A stretch of DNA of 64,000 nucleotides, from contig CAWJQA010000006.1 in NCBI GenBank assembly GCA_963844885.1, positions 310,001 through 374,000 of the forward strand. The letters run 5' to 3'. The notes below the pieces were generated by a model, which was not told the origin of the DNA, did not search any database, and saw only the letters and a program-made list of their open reading frames with translations. The DNA comes from DATMER01 sp963844885 (GTDB taxonomy: Bacteria; Acidobacteriota; Thermoanaerobaculia; Multivoradales; UBA5704). This document shows positions 30,466-40,875 of the stretch, in pieces (position 1 is the first letter of the stretch; the number at the start of each line of letters is the position of its first letter). A program made the position numbers and the translations under genes.

Positions 30466-30594
30466 CTAGCGGTAGATCTCCGCCCCCGCTTCCCGGAACT
30501 CCTCGGCCTTCTCCTTCAGGCCGGCTGCCAGGGCCGCCTCCTCGGCGAGGCTCTGCTGCGCGGCGTACTCCCGCACCTCCTCGGTGATCTTCAT
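30461..30594 (-). repeat. Duplicate of the thiC 3' end (134 bp), holding a 42-codon ORF
   Basis: This stretch matches 33120-33253, the 3' end of thiC, with about four mismatches and in the same orientation. Homology stops precisely at an ATG (30594). The ORF 30594-30466 encodes the same last 42 residues as ThiC (MKITEEVREYAAQQSLAEEA ... AGAEIYR). A plausible ribosome site (AGAGG, 4 bases before the ATG) means it could be translated. The two copies flank the secA-like gene as direct repeats about 2.5 kb apart, the footprint expected when DNA inserts at the 3' end of a gene and regenerates it. Confidence 0.85.
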
Positions 30595-30659
30595 CAAACC
30601 TCTTCGCGGTTCGCTCCTCAAGTCAACCGCGTTACCGTCCGTAACGAATCGGACGATCC

Positions 30660-33043
30660 TCACCGGGGCGAGTCTTCCTCGGGCGCCGCCGACCGCTCGC
30701 GGCGCCAGCGCTGCCATTTGAGGACCAGCGCCCAGGGGACCAGTATCCACCAGCAGAGGAGGACGGCCCAGAGCCCGAAGGAGGCCCGGTTGGCCAGGGT
30801 GAGGAAGGTGTTGCCGCCGAAAACGTTGTCGTTGACGAGATAGGTCCAGGTGGACGACGGCCCGCGCAGCCCTTCCCGCTCCCAGTCGACGCCGTCCGCC
30901 GTGACCTCGATACGCTCGAAGACTTCGACGATCGTGTCGTCGATCCGGTCCACGAGATCCTCGAAGGCGGTGCCCGCCGTCCGGTAGAATTCGGCGAACG
31001 GGTCCTGGCCTCCAAGCTGGACGAGATGGACCTCGTCGCGGACCGCTTGCATTTCGGACAGATATTCGCTCCAGCAGCGGTCGAGGACGACCAGTGTGAT
31101 GCGTTGCTCGATTTTCTGGAGAAGTTCCTCACCATAGGAGGCGGAGAGGCTCGTCCAGCGCTCGGGGCTGCTCCGGGCGAGCAGGCTCTCCTTCGTGGCT
31201 CTTTCCAGAACCGCCTGGCGCCACCCCTGCAGCTCGCCGCGCTGGTGCTCGAAGGATCTGCCAGTAGGCGAGCAGCCGCTTGCGGATGTCGCCGTGCTGA
31301 CCCTCGACGATGCGCTGCACGCGCGCCACCTCGCGCCGCACGGCCGGGTGATCGATGGTCCGGTCCGTGTCCGCGGCGGCCCGTACCTCGCTCAGGAGCT
31401 TCGCCGGCACCAGCCGCTCGATGCCGCAGCGTTCGAGCAAGCTGTCTTCCAGGCTGATGACGAAGCGGGACGCGCCCGGATCACCCTGGCGGCCGGCCCG
31501 GCCGCGCAACTGATCGTCGATGCGCCGGCTCTCGTGCCGGTTGGTGCCGAGGACGTACAGCCCGCCGAGAGCGCGACCGCGTCGCGTTCCAGCTCGCCCG
31601 CGCCGCCGAGCCGGATGTCCGTGCCGCGGCCGGCCATGTTGGTGGAGATGGTCACCACGCCGAGCGCTCCGGCCTCGGCCACGATCTCGGCCTCCTCGGC
31701 GTCGTTCCGTGCGTTGAGGACGCGGCAGGCGACCCCCGCCTCGCGCAGGTCGGCGGCGAGGCTCTCCGACTCTTCGACGCTGACCGTGCCGACCAGGATG
31801 GGCCGGCCGGCGGCGTGGGTGCGGGCGATTTCATCGATGAGCGCCCGCCGTTTCGCCTCGCGCGAGGCATGGATCACGTCGGGGTGATCGATGCGCAGGC
31901 ACGGCCGGTTCGGCGGAATCGTGACCACGTCGAGGTTGTAGATCTCGGCCAGCTCGGCGGCGGCCGGCCGGGCGGTGCCCGTCATGCCGCAGAGGCGCGG
32001 ATACTTCCGCAGGAAGTGCTGGATGGTGATCGATCCGAAAATCGTTCCCTCCGGCCGGCATTGCAGACCTTCCTTGGCCTCCAGCGCGGCTTGCAGGCCG
32101 TCGGGCCAGTGGCGGTTTTCCGCGACGCGGCCGGTCAGCTCGTCCACCAGCTCGATGCGGCCGTCGCGGACGATGTAGTCCACGTCCCGCCGCAGCAGGG
32201 CCTCGGCGTGAAGGGCGTTGCGCAATTCGGCCTGGAGCCGGACGTTCTCTCCGGTGAACAGGTCGCCGCAGCCGAGGAGCTGCTCAGCGCGATGCCCGCC
32301 GCGATCGGTCAGGAAGATGTTGTAGGCGTATTCGTCGGTGTCGTAGTCGGTACCCGCGCTCCAGCCGCCGGGCGATGCCGGCGAGGCGCGCGAGATTGCT
32401 CGCCGTCTCGTCGAGCGTCGCCGGCGATCACCAGCGGGATGCGCGCCTCGTCGATGAGGATCGAGTCCGCCTCGTCCACCAGGGCGAGATGAAAAGGCCG
32501 GTGGACCTGCCGGTTCCGGTCGAGGCAGAGGCCGTCGCGGAGCAGGTCGAACCCCGCTTCCTTGACCGTGAGATAGGTGACGTCGCAGCCGTAGGCCCGC
32601 TGCCGCGCCTCCGCGGAGATGCCCTCCTGGATGCAGCCGACGGTGAGCCCGAGCCGTCCGTAGACCGGACCCATCCAGGCGGCATCGCGGCGGGCCAGAT
32701 AGTCGTTGTAGGTCAGCACGTGGACGCCACGGCCGGCAAGCGCGTTGAGCGCCACGGGCGCGACGGCGGCCAGGGTCTTGCCTTCGCCGGTCTGCATCTC
32801 CACGATCCTGCCCTGGTGCAGAGCGATGCCGGCGAGCATCTGGACGTCGTACGGACGCTCGCCGAGCACCCGGCGGGCGGTCTCGCGCACGAGGGCGAAG
32901 ACGTCGGGAAGAAGGTCTTCGAGCGGCGTGCCGGCCAGAGCCTGGCGGCGCAGGTCCGCGGCGCGGCCGGTCAGCTCCCGGTCGTCGACCCGGGCCAGGT
33001 CCGCTTCCCGGGCTGTGATGGCGTCGAGCTCGGAGCTGGACAT
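30660..33043 (-). CDS. SecA-like ATPase with a C-terminal transmembrane helix; four apparent frameshifts
   Basis: The start MSSSELDAITAREADLARVD leads into SecA motifs: DVQMLAGIALHQGRIVEMQTG, GEGKTLAA (Walker A), TYNDYLARRDAAWMGPVYGR, LALVDEADSILIDEARIPLV (DEAD-type Walker B). Later segments in other frames supply YNIFLTDRG, EGTIFGSITIQHFLRKYPRL, GMTGTA, TNMAGRGTDIRLGG and LRGRAGRQGDPGASRF. The frames change near 32420, 32357, 31575 and 31265. The N-terminal ~50 residues and the zinc-binding SEC-C end of housekeeping SecA are missing. Instead the protein ends in a membrane helix (FGLWAVLLCWWILVPWALVL). It is probably an accessory (SecA2-like) motor. The gene lies between two copies of the thiC 3' end and may be an insertion; intactness is uncertain. 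Confidence 0.7.
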
Positions 33044-33124
33044 GGCTCCATTCTAGCGCGAGAAGACCGGCGGCCCCCTGGACCGGAGCCGGGGTTCCGG
33101 GGGGCCGGGGGCCGGTCCCGGAGC

Positions 33125-34983
<1,859 letters not shown>

Positions 34984-34987
34984 GGAG

Positions 34988-35070
34988 CGCTTGCCTCCGC
35001 TGGCATTACCCAGATCAGGTCTTGAGGGTCGTCCCCCGGTCGGGGACTCTCAGCCTTGCGGCCCCCCTAG
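34988..35070 (-). promoter_or_regulatory. TPP riboswitch (THI element) upstream of thiC
   Basis: On the minus strand the leader reads GGGGGGCCGCAAGGCTGAGA, then a variable GC stem, then GACCCTCAAGACCTGATCTGG and GTAATGCCAGCGGAGGCAAG. These are the conserved CTGAGA, ACCTGATCTGG and TAATGCCAGCG elements of the thiamin pyrophosphate riboswitch. It ends a few bases before the thiC ATG at 34983, so regulation is probably by masking the ribosome site (GGAGGCAAGCGCTCC). High TPP would lower thiC expression. Confidence 0.97.
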
Positions 35071-35127
35071 CGTGAAATCGAATCGTACACCGTCCGAGGG
35101 CGATATCGGCGATATCCTACGAACCAC

Positions 35128-36675
35128 ATGGAATCCGGACGCAACCGCTTCGCCGCCGCCGTCACCCTCGCCTTCGCCACGCTCGCCGGGATCGGGCTCG
35201 CCCGGCACGAGATGTGGCGGGACGAGCTTCAGGCGTGGCTCATCCCCGCCGGCAGCGCCTCGCTCGGTGAGCTGATTCACGACCTGCGCTACGAAGGGCA
35301 TCCGGCTCTCTGGCACGTCCTCCTCTGGATCGTCTCCCGGTTCACCAGCCGGCCGGAGGCGATGCAGATCCTCCATCTGGTCATCTCGGCCGCGGCGGTC
35401 TTCGTGTTCGCCCGGTTCGCTCCGTTCTCGCGGCCGGTCCGGGCGCTGTTCGCCTTCGGGTACTTCCCGCTCTACGAGTACACGGTGATCAGCCGCAACT
35501 ACAGCCTCGGGATGCTGTTCCTCTTCGCGGCCTGCGCCCTCTTCCCGGTCCGGCGACGGTCGTACCTGCCGCTCGCCGGTGTGCTGGCCTTGATGGCGTT
35601 CTCGAATCCGTACGCCTGGCTGCTCGCGCTGGCGTTCGCCGGGATGCTCGTCCTGGAGCCGCTCTGGGACCGGGACCTCCGGGCGCGCATCCGGCCCGGA
35701 GACGCCGCTCTCGGTCTTCTCCTCTTCGCCGCCGCGGCGGCCGTGGCCGCCGCCCAGATGATCCCGCCTCCGGACGGCAACTTTGCCGTGAAATGGTTCT
35801 TCGAGCTGCGCGCGGCCCGGGTGTTCCGCGTCCTCACCACCGTCGCCCGGGCCTGGCTGCCGATCCCGAACCCCACCGAGCCGGTCGCCTGGAACACGAA
35901 CCTGCTCTGGCACCTGCGCAACGGAGCCACCGCGGTGATCGCCGTCGGCCTGATCGGGATGGCCGTGGCCGCCCTCCGCCGGTCGCGGCCGGCGCTCGTC
36001 CTCTATCTCGCGGGCACGGCGGTGCTCCTGGGCTTCACGTATGTGAAGTACATCGGCTACACCCGCCACCACGGCGCCCACTTCCTGCTGCTCGTGGCCT
36101 GCCTGTGGATCGCCCGCCAGGAGATGGAGATCCGCCGCCGCGATCTTCCGCTGGTCCTGCTCCTGGTGGTCCACGTGCTGGCAGGGGCCTGGGTCTACGG
36201 CCAGGATTTCCTGCGTCCCTTCTCGGCGGCCAAGGCTACGGCGGCGTTCCTCCGTGCCCCGGAATTCTCGGACGCGACCCTGGTCGGCTATCTCGACTCG
36301 TTCACCACGCCCGTGGCCGGCTACCTGGGACGGCCTCTCTATTATCCCCAGAGTCAGACCTCCGGGACCTATGTCCTTTGGAACGACCAGCGGAAGCTGG
36401 GGCTCTCGTTCGGACCGCTCTGCCGGATCCTTCGCCGCCAGCTCCGTCAGCACCCGGAGGGGATCGTCCTGGTGTTCACCGAGCCGCCTCCCCTCTGCGG
36501 CGCCCGCCTGAAGCCCGAGGAGCTGGCCAGCTTCAAGGACAGTCTTCTGCCGGAGGAGCGCTACGGGGTGTATCGGCTCCGGCTGCGGCCTGAAATCGGA
36601 TTTGACACGGCAGGAGTCTCACAGCCATACTTTGGTATGAAGAAAGTAGGAAGATCATTATGTCCCATGCCGTGA
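35128..36675 (+). CDS. Multi-pass membrane protein, GT-C glycosyltransferase-like
   Basis: The 515-residue protein has about ten hydrophobic segments. After the first helix comes EMWRDELQAWLIP, which fits the acidic first periplasmic loop of GT-C (PMT/ArnT-like) enzymes that use polyprenyl-phosphate sugars. The end is soluble. Relatives would be expected to stop soon after YGVYRLRLRP; here about 27 extra residues (EIGFDTAGVSQPYFGMKKVG) run into the next gene and overlap its start, suggesting that the original 3' end was replaced. A degenerate copy of this gene's end lies at about 37260-37345. Function is family-level only. Confidence 0.65.
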   Translation: MESGRNRFAAAVTLAFATLAGIGLARHEMWRDELQAWLIPAGSASLGELIHDLRYEGHPALWHVLLWIVSRFTSRPEAMQILHLVISAAAVFVFARFAPFSRPVRALFAFGYFPLYEYTVISRNYSLGMLFLFAACALFPVRRRSYLPLAGVLALMAFSNPYAWLLALAFAGMLVLEPLWDRDLRARIRPGDAALGLLLFAAAAAVAAAQMIPPPDGNFAVKWFFELRAARVFRVLTTVARAWLPIPNPTEPVAWNTNLLWHLRNGATAVIAVGLIGMAVAALRRSRPALVLYLAGTAVLLGFTYVKYIGYTRHHGAHFLLLVACLWIARQEMEIRRRDLPLVLLLVVHVLAGAWVYGQDFLRPFSAAKATAAFLRAPEFSDATLVGYLDSFTTPVAGYLGRPLYYPQSQTSGTYVLWNDQRKLGLSFGPLCRILRRQLRQHPEGIVLVFTEPPPLCGARLKPEELASFKDSLLPEERYGVYRLRLRPEIGFDTAGVSQPYFGMKKVGRSLCPMP

Positions 36676-36917
36676 AAGTCGCAATCAGTCTGCCTCCAAC
36701 GATTCTCGACTCGGTGGAGAAAGAACGTCGTAAGCGGGGAGAAAGCCGTAGCGAGTTCTTCCGGCAAGCCGTTCAGGCATTCCTGCGTGACTTGCAGAAG
36801 CGCAAGGACATCGAGCGTTACGTTCAGGGCTATATCGAGCACCCGGAGAGCGAAGAAGAGGTCGACGCGATCCGCTCGGCGAGCTATACGGCTCTGGCCG
36901 AGGAGCCCTGGGATTGA
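36660..36917 (+). CDS. Ribbon-helix-helix antitoxin (MazE-like)
   Basis: The 85-residue protein begins MSHAVKVAISLPPTILDSVEKERRKRGESRSEFFRQAVQ, a clear CopG/RHH DNA-binding domain. An acidic tail follows (HPESEEEVDAIRSASYTALA EEPWD) that would block the toxin. It starts inside the 3' end of the preceding membrane-protein gene. The stop overlaps the toxin's TTG start by four bases, so antitoxin and toxin are coupled. The RHH domain should repress its own promoter. Confidence 0.88.
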   Translation: MSHAVKVAISLPPTILDSVEKERRKRGESRSEFFRQAVQAFLRDLQKRKDIERYVQGYIEHPESEEEVDAIRSASYTALAEEPWD

Positions 36918-37231
36918 GGCGCTGTGAGGTCTGGTGGGCGGATCTCCCACCGCCCGCCGGTCGACGCCCGGTTGTCCTGCTTTCGCGCGACGAAGCCTAT
37001 GCCGTCCGCGCCCAGGTAACGGTGGCACCCGTAACAACCAACCGCCGCCGCATCCCTGTTGAGGTCGATCTCGGTCCCGGCGACGGCCTTCCCAAGAGTT
37101 GCGTCGTCAATCTCGACTCGATCGTCACGATACCGAAAACACACCTCGAACAGTGCATCGTCCTTCTCCGCCCGGAGAAGGTCAAGCAGATCGAAGAGGC
37201 GCTTCGTTTCGCTTTGGGCATGAGCGAGTGA
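36914..37231 (+). CDS. MazF/PemK-type mRNA interferase toxin
   Basis: From the TTG at 36914 the 105-residue product reads RRCEVWWADLPPPAGRRPVV then LLSRDEAY, VTVAPVTTNRRRIPVEVDL, GLPKSCVVNLDSIVTIPKTHL. These are the conserved MazF elements: the GxVWWADL start, the RP(V/A)V strand and the CVNLDxI motif. MazF toxins cut single-stranded mRNA at short motifs and halt growth until neutralised. The protein looks complete. Partner is the RHH antitoxin directly upstream. Confidence 0.9.
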   Translation: MRRCEVWWADLPPPAGRRPVVLLSRDEAYAVRAQVTVAPVTTNRRRIPVEVDLGPGDGLPKSCVVNLDSIVTIPKTHLEQCIVLLRPEKVKQIEEALRFALGMSE

Positions 37232-37254
37232 GCCCGGACAGAGCCGGAGAGCGC

Positions 37255-37345
37255 GGGGTCGCTGACCACGCCCGTGGACGGCTATCTGGGGCGGCCTCTC
37301 TACTACTATCCCCAGAGCTCGGGGTGTACCGCCTCTCCGGCTGCT
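37255..37345 (+). pseudogene. Remnant of the GT-C-like gene 3' end
   Basis: Bases about 37262-37320 resemble 36298-36355 of the membrane protein gene (both encode TTPVxGYLGRPLYYPQS-like sequence), and 37322-37345 resembles the region encoding YGVYRL (about 36565-36580). The intervening ~200 bases are missing and there are scattered changes, so this is a degenerate paralog end. With the extended 3' end of the intact copy it brackets the MazEF-type pair. The rest of 37232-37361 holds nothing else I recognise. Confidence 0.6.
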
Positions 37346-37361
37346 TCCTGGCCGCTGAGCC

Positions 37362-37565
37362 TCAGCGTTCCGGGCGAAACTTTGCAATCAGTTCCCGAAC
37401 GGCCGGAACCAGCTCGTTGGGGACTTCCATAAGGGTCTCCGTCCGACTCTCGAACGCAGCCTCATCCTCGGCGACGGCCTCTTCGTCCGTCTGGCTCTCA
37501 TAGTGAGTCAGGACGCGGCGGACTCGATTCTCGTCCCAGCCCGAAGGGAATTGATTTTGCTTCAT
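37362..37565 (-). CDS. Small acidic antitoxin-like protein
   Basis: Starting at the ATG at 37565 (MKQNQFPSGWDENRVRRVLT) this ~67-residue protein is acidic, with HYESQTDEEAVAEDEAAFE and a C-terminal helix (VPNELVPAVRELIAK). I recognise the 'FPxGWDExRVxxVLxHYExQTxDEAVAEDEAA' pattern as a recurrent antitoxin partner of small DUF4258-like toxins. Its ATG overlaps the stop of the upstream truncated toxin by four bases, so the pair was originally a toxin-first operon. Confidence 0.7.
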   Translation of the reverse strand: MKQNQFPSGWDENRVRRVLTHYESQTDEEAVAEDEAAFESRTETLMEVPNELVPAVRELIAKFRPER

Positions 37566-37690
37566 CTCTTTCTCCGGCGCCGCCGGTAGGCGGCCATCGC
37601 CTTCCATCCAAGATCATACGCCGTAATGACAAAGACACTGTCCGGCTCCGGGTCGGGAACGTAGATGACCGGCCTTGCTCTGGGGCTTGC
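37562..37690 (-). pseudogene. C-terminal fragment of a DUF4258-like toxin, 5' part lost
   Basis: Only the last ~35 residues remain recognisable: PVIYVPDPEPDSVFVITAYD then LGWKAMAAYRRRRRKR, the typical β-strand and basic helix closing these small toxins. Upstream in the same frame the sequence becomes the 42-bp tandem repeat (14-residue units of PPRGALxPPTQFLL type), not toxin. Hence the start and catalytic core are gone. The frame itself is open across the repeats up to 37972, so a hybrid protein could in principle be made. Overlaps the antitoxin start. Confidence 0.6.
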
Positions 37691-37703
37691 CGCTACAAGA
37701 AAA

Positions 37704-37947
37704 CGTGTCGGGGGCATGAGAGCCCCCCGCGGGGGGCGGAGAAAACGTGTCGGGGGCACGAGAGCCCCCCGCGGGGGGAGGAGAAATTGTGTCGGGGGCG
37801 CGAGAGCCCCCCGCGGGGGGAGGAAAAATTGTGTCGGGGGGACGAGAGCCCCCCGCGGGGGGAGGAGAAATTGTGCCGGGGGCGTGAGAGCCCCCCACGG
37901 GGGAGAAGAAATCGTGTCGGGGGCGTGGGACGCCCCCGACACGATTG
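37704..37947. repeat. 42-bp tandem repeat, about six units
   Basis: Units start at 37704, 37746, 37788, 37830, 37872 and 37914. Each has the form CGTGTCGGGGGCACGAGAGC then CCCCCGCGGGGGGAGGAGAA(A). Within each unit GGGGGC/GCCCCC and CCCCCCGCGGGGGG are self-complementary, and the last unit ends in a perfect 14-bp-arm hairpin (37914-37944). Because 42 is divisible by three, the array is open in several frames. There are no distinct spacers. The remainder of 37948-38105 before the M14 peptidase holds no gene I can support. Confidence 0.9.
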
Positions 37948-38105
37948 GACCGGCGGAAGCGGGGGCCGCCAAGAAGGCCCCCTCCCCGACCCTCCCCCGC
38001 TACGCGGGAGAGGGCGCCCCCGCCCGCATTCGCCGCAAAGTCAGCGCGTATGCCCCTGGCCCCTCTCCCAGCCGGTCCCTGGCGCTCTGCTAAAGTCCCC
38101 GTCCG

Positions 38106-39920
38106 ATGAGATACCGCGCTCTTTTCTCCGCCCTTTTCCTGATTGCCGCCGTCGCCACCGCCCAGGACATCCCCACCGAGTGGCGCACTCCCGCCGAGGT
38201 GGCCAACTTCGAGGCCACGCCGAGCTATGACGAGACGATCGCCTTCCTCAAGAAGGTCCAGGCGAAGCTGCCGGAGATGAAGCTCACGTTCTACGGCACC
38301 TCGCCGCAGGGCCGGCCCATGCCGCTCGTGATCGTCTCCAAGGAGAAGGCCTTCACCCCGGCCGAGGCTTTGCGTACGGGCAAGCCGGTGGTGATGATCC
38401 AGAACGGTATCCATGCCGGGGAGATCGACGGCAAGGATGCCTGCCTCATGATCCTCCGCGACATGGCGCTCGGGCGCCACCGCGAGATCCTGGACGGGCT
38501 GACGCTGCTCATCCTTCCGATCTACAACGTCGACGGCCATGAACGGGTGTCGCCCTACAACCGGCCCAACCAGGACGGGCCGCGCCAGGGGATGGGCTTC
38601 CGCACCACCGCCTCCGGTCTCGACCTGAACCGGGATCACCTCAAGGCGGTGTCCGTCGAGGCGCAGGCGCTCATGGGCCTCGTCTCCGCCTGGCGGCCCC
38701 ATCTCCACGTGGACGACCACGTCACCGACGGCGTCGATCACGACTGGGTCCTCACCTGGGCTTGGGCCGAGGCTCCCCAGGCGCCGCTCCAGGTCGACCT
38801 CTGGCTGCGCGACCACATGCCGGCCGTGCTCGCGGCGACCGAGAAGGCGGGCCACCGCGCCGGCCCCTACGTCGACCTCAAGGACGGCAACGATCCCAGC
38901 CGGGGCTTCAGCTCGTGGATCGGCGCCCCGCGCTTCGCCACGGGCTACTACCCGCTGCGCAACCGGCCGTCGATCCTCATCGAGATGCACTCCTACAAAC
39001 CCTACGGCCAGAGGGTCGCCGCCAACCGCGCGTTCCTCCTCGCCCTGCTCGCCGAGATCGCGCGCGACCCGGCCTCTCTCACCCGCGCCGTGGCCGACGC
39101 GGAAGCCGCCACGGTCGCCATGGGCAAGCCCGATGCCCCACCCTCCGTCGTCGCCGTCGCCTTGGAGGAGAGCGAGGCGTCGGACACGATCCGCTTTCCG
39201 GTCTACGCGAGCGGGCTCATCACCTCGGAGGTGACCGGCGAGCCGCTCCTGATGTACCGGCGCGGCGAGGTCGAGGAGATGGACGTGCCCTGGTATCACC
39301 GGGCGCGCGTCACACTCACCCTCCCCCGGCCGCGCGGCTATCTGGTGATGCCGGGCTGGCCGCAGATCGAGCAGCGCCTCCGCACCCACGGGCTGCGCGT
39401 CGAAACGCTGCGCGAGCCGGCGGAGATCGAGGTGGAGACGATTCGCGTTTCCGATCCCAAGTTCGCCGAGCGGCCGTACCAGGGGCTCACCCGGGTCCAG
39501 GCGAAAGTCGAGCGCCGCACCGAGCGGCGGAAGATCCCGGCCGGCTCCTTGTGGATCCCGGCCGATCAGCCCGACTTCGCGATCGCCGTGCAGCTCTTCG
39601 AACCCGAAGCGCCCGACTCCCTGCTCGGCTGGGGGCTGCTGTCCAGCGTCTTCGAACCGAAGGAGTACATCGACAACCGGGGCCTGGAGGGGCTGGCGGC
39701 GGAGTTGAGGAAGGACCCCAAGGTCGAGGCGGAGTTCCAGGAGGCGATGAAAAACGAGGCCTTCGCCAAGGATCCGTTCGCGCGCTACCTCTGGTGGTAC
39801 CGCCGCACGCCTTACTGGGATGAGACGGTCGGTCTGCTACCGGTGTATCGGGTGATGGGGGTGATGGGGGTGATGCAGGCGCCGGCGTTCAAGACGGAGA
39901 CGTGGGCGCCTCGTCGATGA
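38106..39920 (+). CDS. Secreted M14-family zinc carboxypeptidase
   Basis: The 604-residue protein has a signal peptide (MRYRALFSALFLIAAVATAQ). The M14 core shows the zinc-binding HAGEIDGKDA (HxxE) and a downstream His in HLHVDDHVTDG. YNVDGHERVSPYNR and GLDLNRDHLK are typical of the family (NxxG and RNRD-like motifs). ILIEMHSYKPY lies near where the catalytic Glu is expected. A long C-terminal β-rich part follows, as in many secreted acidobacterial M14 peptidases. It should trim C-terminal residues from external peptides. Its 3' end overlaps the convergent thioesterase gene by 32 bases. Confidence 0.88.
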   Translation: MRYRALFSALFLIAAVATAQDIPTEWRTPAEVANFEATPSYDETIAFLKKVQAKLPEMKLTFYGTSPQGRPMPLVIVSKEKAFTPAEALRTGKPVVMIQNGIHAGEIDGKDACLMILRDMALGRHREILDGLTLLILPIYNVDGHERVSPYNRPNQDGPRQGMGFRTTASGLDLNRDHLKAVSVEAQALMGLVSAWRPHLHVDDHVTDGVDHDWVLTWAWAEAPQAPLQVDLWLRDHMPAVLAATEKAGHRAGPYVDLKDGNDPSRGFSSWIGAPRFATGYYPLRNRPSILIEMHSYKPYGQRVAANRAFLLALLAEIARDPASLTRAVADAEAATVAMGKPDAPPSVVAVALEESEASDTIRFPVYASGLITSEVTGEPLLMYRRGEVEEMDVPWYHRARVTLTLPRPRGYLVMPGWPQIEQRLRTHGLRVETLREPAEIEVETIRVSDPKFAERPYQGLTRVQAKVERRTERRKIPAGSLWIPADQPDFAIAVQLFEPEAPDSLLGWGLLSSVFEPKEYIDNRGLEGLAAELRKDPKVEAEFQEAMKNEAFAKDPFARYLWWYRRTPYWDETVGLLPVYRVMGVMGVMQAPAFKTETWAPRR

Positions 39921-40320
39921 GGTCGGCGACCTCGGGCGGGATCGGGATCGGCTTCAGCCCGTCCCCTCCGTCGATCAGGCAGTAGACGACGCTGACCTTG
40001 CCGCGGGCCACGGACGTCTCCCCCTTGAGGATCTCGATGCCGTACGAGAGCGAGGTCCGCCCCTTGCGCAGGACGCGGATGTAGATGTCCAGCTCGTCGC
40101 CGAAGCGGGCCGGCGAGAGGTATTCGCAGGTGGCGGCCACCCGCGGCCAGGCGATGCGACGCCCTTCCGCGTCCTGGAAGGAGCCGGGGGCGGCTCCGAG
40201 GCTGCGGAGGAACTCGTGCTCGACCCATTCCATGAAGACGAAGAAGCGGGCGAAATGGACGATCCCGCCCATGTCCGTGTCGGAGAACTCAACTCTGCGG
40301 CGTGCTTGGAATTCGTGCAT
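39889..40320 (-). CDS. Hotdog-fold acyl-CoA thioesterase (4-hydroxybenzoyl-CoA thioesterase/YbgC-like)
   Basis: The 143-residue protein starts MHEFQARRRVEFSDTDMGGI, with the family motif 'FxDTDxxGxVxxxxY/F' and the catalytic Asp in SDTDMGGIVHFARFF. VEHEFLRSLG and an antiparallel sheet region (DELDIYIRVLRKGRTSLSYG) complete the hotdog. These enzymes hydrolyse acyl-CoA thioesters. Substrate range cannot be set from sequence. The gene converges on the M14 peptidase with a 32-base overlap. Confidence 0.9.
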   Translation of the reverse strand: MHEFQARRRVEFSDTDMGGIVHFARFFVFMEWVEHEFLRSLGAAPGSFQDAEGRRIAWPRVAATCEYLSPARFGDELDIYIRVLRKGRTSLSYGIEILKGETSVARGKVSVVYCLIDGGDGLKPIPIPPEVADLIDEAPTSPS

Positions 40321-40407
40321 GGGAGGGGGATTGTAGGGTTTCTCCGCGCCGGTGGAAAGGGACTCCCCCACCCACTCTCTCCTCGCTTGTGATTCAATAA
40401 AGCACCG

Positions 40408-40875
40408 ATGCGAACACCTCCCCGATCTCTCCTCGCCCGCCTGGCCCTCGCGCTGCTCGCGGTCCAACTGACGGTGGCTCTCCCCTGGGCTCTCCTCCGC
40501 TCCGCCCGCGAGGCCTGGCATGTCATCGTCTACCGCCACGAGACACCCTTCCAGCAGCGCGTCCGCACCTTCGGGCTCTCCTACACCGAGGCGGTCGAGA
40601 GGATCCGGCGGACAATCCCTCAGGACGGAGCCTACGTGCTGATCAACGGTAATCCGGGCGAAGAGGAGGGGGGACCGATCTGGGTCAAGTTCGACCTGGC
40701 GCCACGGCGGGCGGTCTACCTCGGCAAGCTGCGCGACCTGCAGGATGCCGACCGCCTGCGCCGGCGCATGCCGCGGGCGGCCCATTGGGTGGTGGTCGTG
40801 GACAGCAACGAGCCGCCGGTCCTGTTCGAGCGCTACCGCTTCATCCAGCAGATCCGGGAGCGGCAAGGTGGATAG
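40408..40875 (+). CDS. Single-pass membrane protein of unknown function
   Basis: 155 residues with one N-terminal transmembrane helix (LLARLALALLAVQLTVALPW), then a soluble domain including AYVLINGNPGEEEGGPIWVK, DLAPRRAVYLG and HWVVVVDSNEPPVLF. The soluble part looks like an α/β domain that reports on a residue or sugar, but I do not recognise it. It overlaps the following multi-pass membrane protein by eight bases, so they probably form one unit, perhaps in envelope polysaccharide or lipid-linked sugar work. Function unknown. Confidence 0.75.
   Translation: MRTPPRSLLARLALALLAVQLTVALPWALLRSAREAWHVIVYRHETPFQQRVRTFGLSYTEAVERIRRTIPQDGAYVLINGNPGEEEGGPIWVKFDLAPRRAVYLGKLRDLQDADRLRRRMPRAAHWVVVVDSNEPPVLFERYRFIQQIRERQGG

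Noticed and set aside
37704..37947. CRISPR array
   Set aside because: The 42-bp units abut with no variable spacers, and no cas genes are near.
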